IMG/VR virus record: IMGVR_UViG_3300009030_000001
Location: 1-64,000 of that record
DNA: 64,000 nt
DNA from: a virus
Strand: one strand, 5' to 3'
How positions within the stretch are numbered: position 1 is the first letter of the stretch; the number at the start of each line of letters is the position of its first letter. Of this stretch, positions 9,618-17,328 are shown in pieces. The translations under genes and the position numbers were made by a program. The notes below the pieces were generated by a model, which was not told the DNA's origin, ran no database searches, and was given only the letters and a program-made list of their open reading frames with translations.

Positions 9618-10109
9618 ATGGTGGACCTTCTAGATTACTCGGTGGACGTTCCTGCGGTCACATCTGGGGCCTGGGCGCGATGGCGCGACGACGGGTGGGT
9701 CAAGATTGGATGTGCGACGAGCGACGAATGGCGCGACGCATCGTCCGACGCTTTGGCTCAACATCAGGAAGCGGTCAGACAAGATCTGGATCCAGACGAC
9801 CCGAGCAAGACCGCCGAGGATGAGGCTGAAGCGAAGTGGAACAAGATCCACATCCGCCTGTTCTGCCGAATCCTCATGAAGGAGTCCCGCAACATCACCG
9901 TGGCTGGGAAGCCGGTCGACTTGTCGGACGAAGACGCAGCCTACGCTGTGTTCATCCAACCAAAGCACCAGCCGTTTTGGGTGTTCTGTCAAACGCTGGC
10001 GCACAACACCGAACGGTTCACCGAGAAGAACGTCGCCGACATGGCAAAAAACTTCGACGCCGCCTGCTCTGGGACTTCAAGTTCGGAAGCTACGCCTCAA
10101 CCCTCCTAG
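9618..10109 (+). CDS. Tail assembly chaperone, short form (G-like)
   Basis: ATG 9618 gives 163 residues (MVDLLDYSVDVPAVTSGAW), preferred over the upstream start at 9561 whose N-terminus looks non-coding. The helical, acidic product lies between the tail tube and tape measure genes, the canonical place for lambda G-type chaperones that coat the tape measure during tail assembly. A slippery heptamer at 10046-10052 allows a fraction of ribosomes to make a longer G-T fusion. Sequence is not conserved between such chaperones, so position and frameshift are the main evidence. Confidence 0.8.
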   Translation: MVDLLDYSVDVPAVTSGAWARWRDDGWVKIGCATSDEWRDASSDALAQHQEAVRQDLDPDDPSKTAEDEAEAKWNKIHIRLFCRILMKESRNITVAGKPVDLSDEDAAYAVFIQPKHQPFWVFCQTLAHNTERFTEKNVADMAKNFDAACSGTSSSEATPQPS

Positions 10110-10390
10110 CGCAGAAAGAGATCGATGGAAAACCGAATCCGATCGACGATCGATACGCCATCCGGGATTGGGAGCGCCCGGTGTGGGAGGCGTTTCTTCG
10201 GCTGTCGGCAGGCCGTAGATTGGCTCACGACGGTAGTCCACTTCGGATCACGTTCGTGGAGATCCGCGGACACTTCGATCTCTACGCCGTGCGTAGCAAC
10301 AGAGCAAGGCGGCTATTCGCCACGATCATCGACAGTCTCGACACCGCATTCATGCAACACGCTCGCAAGGAGATGAAGCCCAATGGCTGA
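9618..10390 (+). CDS. Tail assembly chaperone, -1 frameshift fusion (GT-like)
   Basis: In the short-form frame the codons GCA-AAA-AAC at 10044-10052 contain A-AAA-AAC, a textbook -1 slippery heptamer. After slipping, translation continues in the -1 frame from 10052 (LRRRLLWDFKFGSYAS) to the stop at 10390, giving about 257 residues. The T-like segment has no good start of its own. The fusion stop overlaps the tape measure start (10383). This is the conserved expression strategy of siphovirus tail chaperones. Confidence 0.8.
10046..10052 (+). promoter_or_regulatory. -1 programmed ribosomal frameshift site
   Basis: The heptamer A-AAA-AAC lies in phase with the upstream chaperone frame, with six consecutive adenines from 10046 to 10051. 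Both tRNAs can re-pair one base back. The next stop in the upstream frame is 55 bases further on, so the two products differ mainly by the T-like tail. Confidence 0.85.
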
Positions 10391-13130
10391 TGTAGACATT
10401 GAAGTTGGCACCGACAAGGCGGTGAAGAACGTAAAGAAACTCGGTACCGAGACCGAAAAGCTGACCAAGTCGACGGATAAGGCCGACAAGTCAACCCGCA
10501 AGTTCGAGGGTGGTCTAACCAAGACCGAGAAGAAGGCTGGCCTATTGACGGGCGCCATGAAGAAGCTAGCCGTCGCCGCGGCGGCATTCTTCACGATTCG
10601 TGCCGGTGCACAGGTCATCAAACAGATGGCTGCCTACGAAACGCAGTTAGTCGCCGTAGGAAAGACGGCCAACATCTCCGGCAAGGAACTCAAGGACATG
10701 GGGAAGCAGATCCAACTGATCGCTGCCCAATCCCCGCTGACGATCAAGGAGTTGTTGGACATCGCTGCCGCTGCGGGTCAACTTGGAGTTACCGGGGCCA
10801 GCAACATCATCGTGTTCGCCGAAACTGTGGCGAAGCTCGGCAGGGTATCAGACGTTGCAGGCGAAGAGGGCGCGAAGCAACTGGCCCGATTGCTTGGAGT
10901 CACCAGAGAATCGATCCAGACGATTCCACGACTTGCCGCCGTCATCACCGAACTCGGTAACACGTCGAAGGCGACAGAATCCGAGATTCTACGCACCGGC
11001 CTTGAAGTCGCGAAGGCTACGGCGATCTTCGATATCTCATCGGGTCAAGCCCTAGCCTACGGCGCGGCGTTGGCTTCCATCGGTGTGCAGGCGGAACTAG
11101 CGTCGAGCACTCTCGGTATGGCGTTTCGTTCCATGGACAAGGCGATTCGAGCGGGCGGTGATGAACTTGAACGCCTAACCAGGATCACCGGCGGTACAGG
11201 AAAAGAGATCGCTGACTTGTTTGGCCGGGATGCACCAGCAGCGTTCAACAAGTTCTTGGAAGGACTCGGGAAGATCAAACGAGAGGGCGGCGATGTGACC
11301 GCGGCGATGAAGTTGATCGGCCTGTCGGGACGCGGGATCAACAAGGTGCTGCCTGCCTTGGCCCTGAATGCCGACATGGTAGCGAAGAAGTTCCATGACA
11401 TGGAGGCAGAAGCAAAGGTCGCGACAGCCACAGACATTGAGTTCGGGCGGTCGGCAGACACCTTGGACGGCTCGTTCGTGAAACTCGGCAACACTTGGGA
11501 CATCTGGATTGCGACTCTGTCGAGCAGCAACTCCGACATCCAGGGAACGATCGAGATGTTCACAAAGTGGATTCAGGAGATCACTGGGGTTAGCGAAGCT
11601 CTCAAGAAGCTAGAATTCGACCGAGCGAACCTCACACAGTTGGGACCGCAGTTCGGGAGGCAGGGACTCGAAAGGGCTCAGGCGGTTCAAGTCGGCGATC
11701 CGGAGCGGGAACAACAAGCAATTCAAAACCAGATCGCGATTCTGGAGCAATTACGTGAACGTGCGGTCAAACAAGGATCAGCAGCGACGAGCACGCTGTT
11801 CCAAGTCGGTTTCGGAGTTCCTGGAGCGAAGGATCTCCAACAGGTTATCGATCAGTTGCGTAGCGAGCGCATCAAAGATGCAGCAGATCCTCGGGTGGGA
11901 GTGAGAAGGATAGCAACTGAGACCCAACCTCAGATCGTGGCTACACGATTCTTAGATCAGTTGATTAGTACACTGCAATCGAAACTAGCAACAGTCACGC
12001 TACGAATCGATGCGACTGGACGAGGAGCAGTACCACCCGGAGCACCGACGGTTCCAGGTGGTGGTGTTCCATCACCGTCGGGAGCAGTGGTTGGTGGCGG
12101 TGCATCTCCATCCGAAACAGGTAGAGACATAGGCGGCCCGGGTGCAAACGCTGCGCTGGATACCTTGCGCGCTACGACTCTGGAACGGATGGAGCAGATT
12201 CGACTACTCGGAATCGAACTGGAGTTCGGTGAAGAAGTCGCGCAGCAAGAGAAGGCACGTCTCGAAGCTGCGAAGGCAGCGAAGGACGCGTTCAAAGACC
12301 TCGGTGGGTTCCGAGAACTAGCTGTGAAGCGTGCTGGCGATGAGGCTGCCAAACAAGTCAAAGCCCAACAGGATGTGATAGCCCTGTTGGAGCAGAAGGA
12401 TGCGCTGGAATCGGCGAGCCAAGAGGTCGAGAACCTGCAACGCGGACTGAATCTCCTGAAGGCGACCGTGGACGAACGCGCACGAATGCAGGCGCAGCAG
12501 ACACTTCTTGAGATCGGACTTAGCAAGGAGCACGAGCAGTACGAAGAGATCCTCGCGACGCTTATCAAGATCAACAAGGCTCGTGACGACGAGACTGGGA
12601 AGTCGAGGGAGTTGACCATTCTGGAAAGGGCCAAGGGCGACGCAGCCGACCGGGTCCTTCAGGCATCGGTTGATCACTTGGTGAATCTGAGAAACGGGAT
12701 CAGGGAGACGAAGGCTTTGATTCAGTCTCTTCTAGACGATCTGCTTCGGATAGCGGCCAACGCTGCGATCAGCGGCATCATCAGATCGAACACGACCAAC
12801 GCTTTGGGGAACGTGTTCAGCGGTGGGAGAGTGATACAGCACGCGCTCGGCGCGGTCGTTACGGTTCCATCCGCGTTCCCGATGGCAGGAGGAAACATCG
12901 GCACGATCGCCGAGAAGTCACCGGAAGGGATCTTCCCGCTTGGAAGGAACTCGCGCGGCGAGTTGGGCGTGAAGAGTATCGATGGCGGTGGGCAAGCGAC
13001 GATCATCGATCGACGGCCGACCACCCACAACTACTTCGGGGTCCAGGACACCGGAGATGCGATGCGCCGCAGCCGCAGGCAGGAGGTCAGGGACACCCGT
13101 GACAGCACGGTGAGGAGTGGACCGCTGTAG
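10383..13130 (+). CDS. Tail tape measure protein
   Basis: The 915-residue product is the longest protein downstream of the chaperones. It has a Lys/Thr-rich coiled-coil N-terminus, a TP901-type core (QMAAYETQLVAVGKTA then QSPLTIKELLDIAAAAGQLG), a hydrophobic segment near residue 60 (AVAAAAFFTI), long central coiled coils, and a C-terminal GGNIGTIAEKSPEGIFPL motif common to lambda-H-like proteins. It sets tail length; using the usual 0.15 nm per residue, the tail would be roughly 130-140 nm. It may also help form the DNA entry channel. Confidence 0.9.
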   Translation: MADVDIEVGTDKAVKNVKKLGTETEKLTKSTDKADKSTRKFEGGLTKTEKKAGLLTGAMKKLAVAAAAFFTIRAGAQVIKQMAAYETQLVAVGKTANISGKELKDMGKQIQLIAAQSPLTIKELLDIAAAAGQLGVTGASNIIVFAETVAKLGRVSDVAGEEGAKQLARLLGVTRESIQTIPRLAAVITELGNTSKATESEILRTGLEVAKATAIFDISSGQALAYGAALASIGVQAELASSTLGMAFRSMDKAIRAGGDELERLTRITGGTGKEIADLFGRDAPAAFNKFLEGLGKIKREGGDVTAAMKLIGLSGRGINKVLPALALNADMVAKKFHDMEAEAKVATATDIEFGRSADTLDGSFVKLGNTWDIWIATLSSSNSDIQGTIEMFTKWIQEITGVSEALKKLEFDRANLTQLGPQFGRQGLERAQAVQVGDPEREQQAIQNQIAILEQLRERAVKQGSAATSTLFQVGFGVPGAKDLQQVIDQLRSERIKDAADPRVGVRRIATETQPQIVATRFLDQLISTLQSKLATVTLRIDATGRGAVPPGAPTVPGGGVPSPSGAVVGGGASPSETGRDIGGPGANAALDTLRATTLERMEQIRLLGIELEFGEEVAQQEKARLEAAKAAKDAFKDLGGFRELAVKRAGDEAAKQVKAQQDVIALLEQKDALESASQEVENLQRGLNLLKATVDERARMQAQQTLLEIGLSKEHEQYEEILATLIKINKARDDETGKSRELTILERAKGDAADRVLQASVDHLVNLRNGIRETKALIQSLLDDLLRIAANAAISGIIRSNTTNALGNVFSGGRVIQHALGAVVTVPSAFPMAGGNIGTIAEKSPEGIFPLGRNSRGELGVKSIDGGGQATIIDRRPTTHNYFGVQDTGDAMRRSRRQEVRDTRDSTVRSGPL

Positions 13131-14140
13131 TGGGATTCCATCGGGCAGTCCTACCGAAGAAGTTCTTCGGCCGAGGATCGGTGATCGGACCGGGACACAA
13201 GACGATGATTCCGGACGCCCACAGTGGTGTTGTGGATACCAGAGTCTCCCGGTGGCCGCAGTCGCGTCGGCTGTTCACGATCAAGAACGAATTGAGCGGT
13301 GACGATGCTCGCGAGTTGATGGAGTTCGTGATTGCTCGCGCTGGGATGGCGCATTCGTTCCTGATCCAAGACGAAAAGGACTTCTCCACGGCCGCGGACG
13401 ATACCGGTGCCTCCGCGTTTGGCGACGTGGTGATTGGTGTGGGGGATGGTGCCAACACCGAGTTCGAACTACAGAAACTGTACGGCGCATCCGGATTCGA
13501 ACAGACCCGGATCCTACGCAAACCCCAACGGGACAGCGTCCTGATAGGGGTGGACGGTGCGCAGAAGATTCCCGAACAGGAATTCACGATCGATCACGAT
13601 CTCGGACGCGCATCCTTCGATATACCACCCGCCGATACGCTTGACGTCACCGCCGGGTTCAAGTTCTACAACCATGTCCGCTTCACTGAGAAGGTTGATA
13701 CGTGGTTGAACTCCGCACACGTCGATACTGACATGCACGATGTCAACGTGGAGATGATGGAGGAACACGTCACGGTAGGCGTCGCGGGCCCAGTGGAATG
13801 CGTGACCGATCTAGACTACTACGGCGGCGCGTTCAACTTGCCCGAGGTCTCGGGGGTTGCGTTCCTGTCCTTCAATTTCGGTCGATTCCTGGTCGCGACA
13901 CCATCGTCGCCGCTGACGCTCCGATTCCCATTCCCCGGCCTGCTGGAACTTGGTGGCCCATACTTCGCCGTGTACAACGCGGGCACGGCGGACGTCACCT
14001 TGGATGCCTACACGAATCTCGCGCACAGCGCGATCTTTGCTTTCGCCCATGGATCAGTTGTGAAGCCGCACCGGCTTCGCGAGTGCTTCATCGTGAAGGG
14101 CGTTTCTCCAATCTTCGACAGTGAGTGGATAGCGAGGTGA
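13130..14140 (+). CDS. DUF2460 tail-tip protein, first copy
   Basis: A GTG at 13130 overlaps the tape measure stop, giving 336 residues. The N-terminal half matches the DUF2460 layout of gene-transfer-agent-like tails: GRGSVIGPGHKT, then ELMEFVIARAGMAHSFLIQD and DDLGRASF-like strands. In related systems these are distal tail proteins that join the tube to the hub. The C-terminal 110 residues are a separate beta-rich domain. A second DUF2460 gene follows at 14809, so the tail tip may use two paralogues. Confidence 0.75.
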   Translation: MGFHRAVLPKKFFGRGSVIGPGHKTMIPDAHSGVVDTRVSRWPQSRRLFTIKNELSGDDARELMEFVIARAGMAHSFLIQDEKDFSTAADDTGASAFGDVVIGVGDGANTEFELQKLYGASGFEQTRILRKPQRDSVLIGVDGAQKIPEQEFTIDHDLGRASFDIPPADTLDVTAGFKFYNHVRFTEKVDTWLNSAHVDTDMHDVNVEMMEEHVTVGVAGPVECVTDLDYYGGAFNLPEVSGVAFLSFNFGRFLVATPSSPLTLRFPFPGLLELGGPYFAVYNAGTADVTLDAYTNLAHSAIFAFAHGSVVKPHRLRECFIVKGVSPIFDSEWIAR

Positions 14141-14143
14141 ACC

Positions 14144-14806
14144 ATGGCAGATGAAGTTCAACTGAATGCAGGATCCGGTGGTGACAAGATCGCCGCGGAT
14201 GAGATCGCCGGACTCAAGCATCAGCGGGTGAAGATCCAGCACGGGGGGGATGGCGCGGCTACCGATGTCAGTACCGCGTCGCCACTCCCAACTCGCCTCA
14301 CCCTACCGGGAACGCCATTCATCCGGTACCTGGACATCGTCGGGGATGGAACCGGAACGAAACAGGCCGCGGTGGACTATTCGGGAGGCGCCGAAGAGTT
14401 CTTCATCGCGCCACCGAGCGGCGACGACTTCGTGATCCAACAGTTCGCGATGGTGATTGCCGATACAGGATCGTTCGATGGCGACTTCTTCGCGGCCACT
14501 GCTGGCCTACTCAGCATCGGGCTCGCTATCGCCGTGACAGACGCGGTTCCGGTCGTTCAGATCAACCTGCTCGATGGAATCCCGATCAAACGGAACTCGG
14601 AGATCTTCAACATCTTCTCCCGTGTGGTCCTGAACGATCTCGGATCCGGCCGAAAGATCCTGCACGCCGTGATCGACTTTGATTCCATGGGATTCCCGCT
14701 CGAACTGGACGGAGGGATCAACGATCGTCTGATGGTTACTCTGAACGATGACTTCTCCTTGTTGGATGACTTCTACTTCGTAGCGCGAGGGTACGAAAAG
14801 GATTAG
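14144..14806 (+). CDS. Virion protein with GGDKIAADEIAG motif
   Basis: The 220-residue product begins ADEVQLNAGSGGDKIAADEI and continues with LKHQRVKIQHG and GAATDVSTASPLPTRL. That N-terminal pattern recurs in many phage structural proteins of unknown position. The remainder is beta-rich. Its location between the two DUF2460 genes suggests a tail-tip-associated or decoration component. Family recognised, role inferred. Confidence 0.65.
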   Translation: MADEVQLNAGSGGDKIAADEIAGLKHQRVKIQHGGDGAATDVSTASPLPTRLTLPGTPFIRYLDIVGDGTGTKQAAVDYSGGAEEFFIAPPSGDDFVIQQFAMVIADTGSFDGDFFAATAGLLSIGLAIAVTDAVPVVQINLLDGIPIKRNSEIFNIFSRVVLNDLGSGRKILHAVIDFDSMGFPLELDGGINDRLMVTLNDDFSLLDDFYFVARGYEKD

Positions 14807-14808
14807 CC

Positions 14809-15960
14809 GTGCTGCTACCACTGCTAGAAAATCTGCGGGCGCCTCCGCTTATTGCGGATCCGGACTTTAGTGTCCCCGAAACATCCGGTGCACCGTTAGC
14901 GTTGCTGGGTGGTCATCACGACGTACTGATGCCGAGAAAGTTCGTCGATACGCTGCAAACCTACGGTCCAGGCCATCGGACAACCCGATTCACCGCTGCG
15001 GCAGGAGCGGATCGATTCCAACAGCATTGGTCACAGGCGCAGCGTCAGTACGTCTCTTCGATCAGCAATCTTCCGACGGCTGACATCGATGAGTTGGTCG
15101 ATTTCGTACTTGCCAGGAAAGGGGGCGCGTTCTCGTTCAACATCGAGGATCCGAACGACTTCACGACCGCGTCGAACCACATCGCAGCGCACACAGCTTT
15201 CGACGTGACGGAGGGCCCGACCAAGGAAACTGGCACGTTCGTGACGCCGATCTACAAGCGGTATGCGGACGACACCAGATTCGAGGTAACCCGAAGGCTG
15301 CACTACGTCGAGGAGATCCTTGTCGCTGTCGATGGATCTCCGGTGACCGCAGGCATTAATTACTTCCTGACGAAGTCGCCGGCGACCATCAACTGGATCC
15401 TGGCACCAGGGCAGGGCAGCGTGGTTACCTGGGGAGCACTGTTCTACACCCGAGTCCGGTTCAACGCGGATCTTGACCAATGGTTGAGGGCTATCCGAGA
15501 TGTCGAAAGCGGAAGCACCGAACTTCCCCTGATCGAGGAGAAGGTGGCCGGCCAGATTCTGACGCTGGACGATGTCGATAGGCTACGACCGAACGCGCTT
15601 GAAGACGGCGCGCATGGCGTCACCGGACCGCTGACCAACGTCGAGTTCAGCCAGGGCTTCATCCACTTCTTCAATCCGGCTGGGTTCACTCACGTCCGGA
15701 TGCCGCCAATCCTGCTGAACGGGGAGATCGTCGGTTTCGACTGGCGTACTCCCAAGGGTGGACCGCACTTCTGGATCTTCAATCAGTCCGCGGCCAACAA
15801 GCTCCTGCTATTCGAGTACTTCCCCACGGGAACCAGTGGTGGAACCATTTGGCAGCCGATTCAGGCCGGAGGTCCAAGCACGGTGGAAAATAACATCATC
15901 GGACCAGGACAAGCCCGCAAGCTGTGGGTGACGTTCGACTCGCGATGGAGGGCGTTCTAA
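14809..15960 (+). CDS. DUF2460 tail-tip protein, second copy
   Basis: GTG 14809 starts a 383-residue protein paralogous to the one at 13130. Shared elements are PRKFVDTLQTYGPGHRT, a SxxxxDIDELVDFVLARKGGAFSF block and DLDQWLRAI. The C-terminal domain again has FINPAGF-like and PHFWIFNQSAANKLL segments, comparable to YFAVYNAGTADVTL in the first copy. Two such proteins in one tail module point to duplication and specialisation at the tail tip. Confidence 0.75.
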   Translation: MLLPLLENLRAPPLIADPDFSVPETSGAPLALLGGHHDVLMPRKFVDTLQTYGPGHRTTRFTAAAGADRFQQHWSQAQRQYVSSISNLPTADIDELVDFVLARKGGAFSFNIEDPNDFTTASNHIAAHTAFDVTEGPTKETGTFVTPIYKRYADDTRFEVTRRLHYVEEILVAVDGSPVTAGINYFLTKSPATINWILAPGQGSVVTWGALFYTRVRFNADLDQWLRAIRDVESGSTELPLIEEKVAGQILTLDDVDRLRPNALEDGAHGVTGPLTNVEFSQGFIHFFNPAGFTHVRMPPILLNGEIVGFDWRTPKGGPHFWIFNQSAANKLLLFEYFPTGTSGGTIWQPIQAGGPSTVENNIIGPGQARKLWVTFDSRWRAF

Positions 15961-15962
15961 CC

Positions 15963-16355
15963 ATGGCGTCGCGAGTCGAAGTTATGATGGGTGGGGCTGA
16001 TGTCGTTTGCCTCGCTGGGAATGATCTGCATCAGTTGCACGCCAACCGTCTCCTGTTTGTGGACACGACCGCGCCGGGAGGGGTTGCTGACATTCGACTG
16101 CCTTCGGCCAAAGGATTGCCTACGGGGTCGACTCAATACAAGATCATCTTCGCGACGACCAGCATCGTAGATTTCCGGATATTGGATCGAGGCGACAACA
16201 TCCTGGACATCTTCGACCGGAACCAAGATATACGGACACTGATCGACGTCAGCATTACGGCGCAGTGGTCGACACAGCCCGCTATCGAATGCACGTTGTT
16301 AGTAGCGAGCACGAACAACGGCGTTTGGATCAACCGATTCTGGGGTGAGACATGA
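15963..16355 (+). CDS. Small tail-tip associated protein
   Basis: ATG 15963 directly follows the previous stop and gives 130 residues. The sequence LLFVDTTAPGGVADIRLPSA followed by KIIFATTSIVDFRILD recalls small beta-rich phage proteins with an L-VD-x-x-I-LP strand pair; a similar pattern appears in the gene at 60135. It is encoded within the tail-tip cluster and overlaps the DUF2163 gene by four bases. Role inferred. Confidence 0.55.
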   Translation: MASRVEVMMGGADVVCLAGNDLHQLHANRLLFVDTTAPGGVADIRLPSAKGLPTGSTQYKIIFATTSIVDFRILDRGDNILDIFDRNQDIRTLIDVSITAQWSTQPAIECTLLVASTNNGVWINRFWGET

Positions 16356-17326
16356 CCACTGGAGCGTTCCAAGGCAACATCGATGCGATCGACCGGGGCA
16401 CCTCGGCGTTTGCTTTCCTGTGGGCGATCAAACGCATCGATGGGAAGTTCGAATACTTCACGTCACATGATCAGGACATCGTGATTGGCATCACCATCCC
16501 TGTGGTTGATGGCGGCACCAAGGTAATTCGATTCGTAGCAACCGGTAGCTTCGCGTTTTCGAACGCCCGCAAGGAGGTTGGTCTGCGACCGGAAAACCGA
16601 GAAGCCAACGCGGTAGTCAACGGGTTCAACTTCATGGCGAGCGGGGGATGGAACGCGTTTCGCGAGAGGCGATACCTCGGCGCCGATATCATTCAGTGGC
16701 GGGTGGATTGGCGTTGGCCGAAGTGGTCAGCGTTGGATCAGATCACCTACACGATCACATCCGTCGAGTACGATCGCGACACGGTGACGCTTGAAATGCA
16801 GCAGAAGCACCTGACGCGGGCGCGTGAACACTTCGGGGTGGCGTTCTGTCGGAACTGCCGATTCTCGCTAGGAGATCATGACGCTGATGGTCGCGGCTGT
16901 GGGCGTGATCGAACTTCACAGGGTGGCGTTCACATCCAGATCGAAAACCGAACCTATACGAATCGTGCGATTGCTACGGTGATCACGCAACGGCGATCCT
17001 TCCAGATATCGAGTCTCGGTCTTCCAATCGGTCACACGTTCACCCAGGGAGCGGTGAAGTTCCAGTCCAGCGACAACGTCGACATCACCCTGGAGGTTTC
17101 GTTCTACGATGAAGCAACCCTGACGCCGTTTTTATCAGGGACGATTCACCTCGTCGAAGACACTCCGAGGGACTTCGCTATCAACGATATCGTTACCGTC
17201 ATCGAAGGTTGCGACGGCGAGTTCACTACCTGTAAGGATACGTACAAGAACGAACTGAACTTCGGCGGTGAAAAGGACATGCCGGGGCCACGCAAGGCAA
17301 GGCAGCCGGCGAGGGAGAAGGTGTAG
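16352..17326 (+). CDS. DUF2163/BR0599-like tail hub protein
   Basis: The 324-residue product shows the two-part layout of gene-transfer-agent hub proteins. The N-terminal DUF2163-like region has FAFLWAIKRIDGKFEYFTSHD. The C-terminal BR0599-like region has a cysteine cluster, AFCRNCRFSLGDHDADGRGC, with GCDGEFTTCKD later. Such cysteines are often metal-binding in hub proteins. Its place before the large hub gene is conserved in GTA-like tails. Confidence 0.75.
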   Translation: MTTGAFQGNIDAIDRGTSAFAFLWAIKRIDGKFEYFTSHDQDIVIGITIPVVDGGTKVIRFVATGSFAFSNARKEVGLRPENREANAVVNGFNFMASGGWNAFRERRYLGADIIQWRVDWRWPKWSALDQITYTITSVEYDRDTVTLEMQQKHLTRAREHFGVAFCRNCRFSLGDHDADGRGCGRDRTSQGGVHIQIENRTYTNRAIATVITQRRSFQISSLGLPIGHTFTQGAVKFQSSDNVDITLEVSFYDEATLTPFLSGTIHLVEDTPRDFAINDIVTVIEGCDGEFTTCKDTYKNELNFGGEKDMPGPRKARQPAREKV

Positions 17327-17328
17327 AC

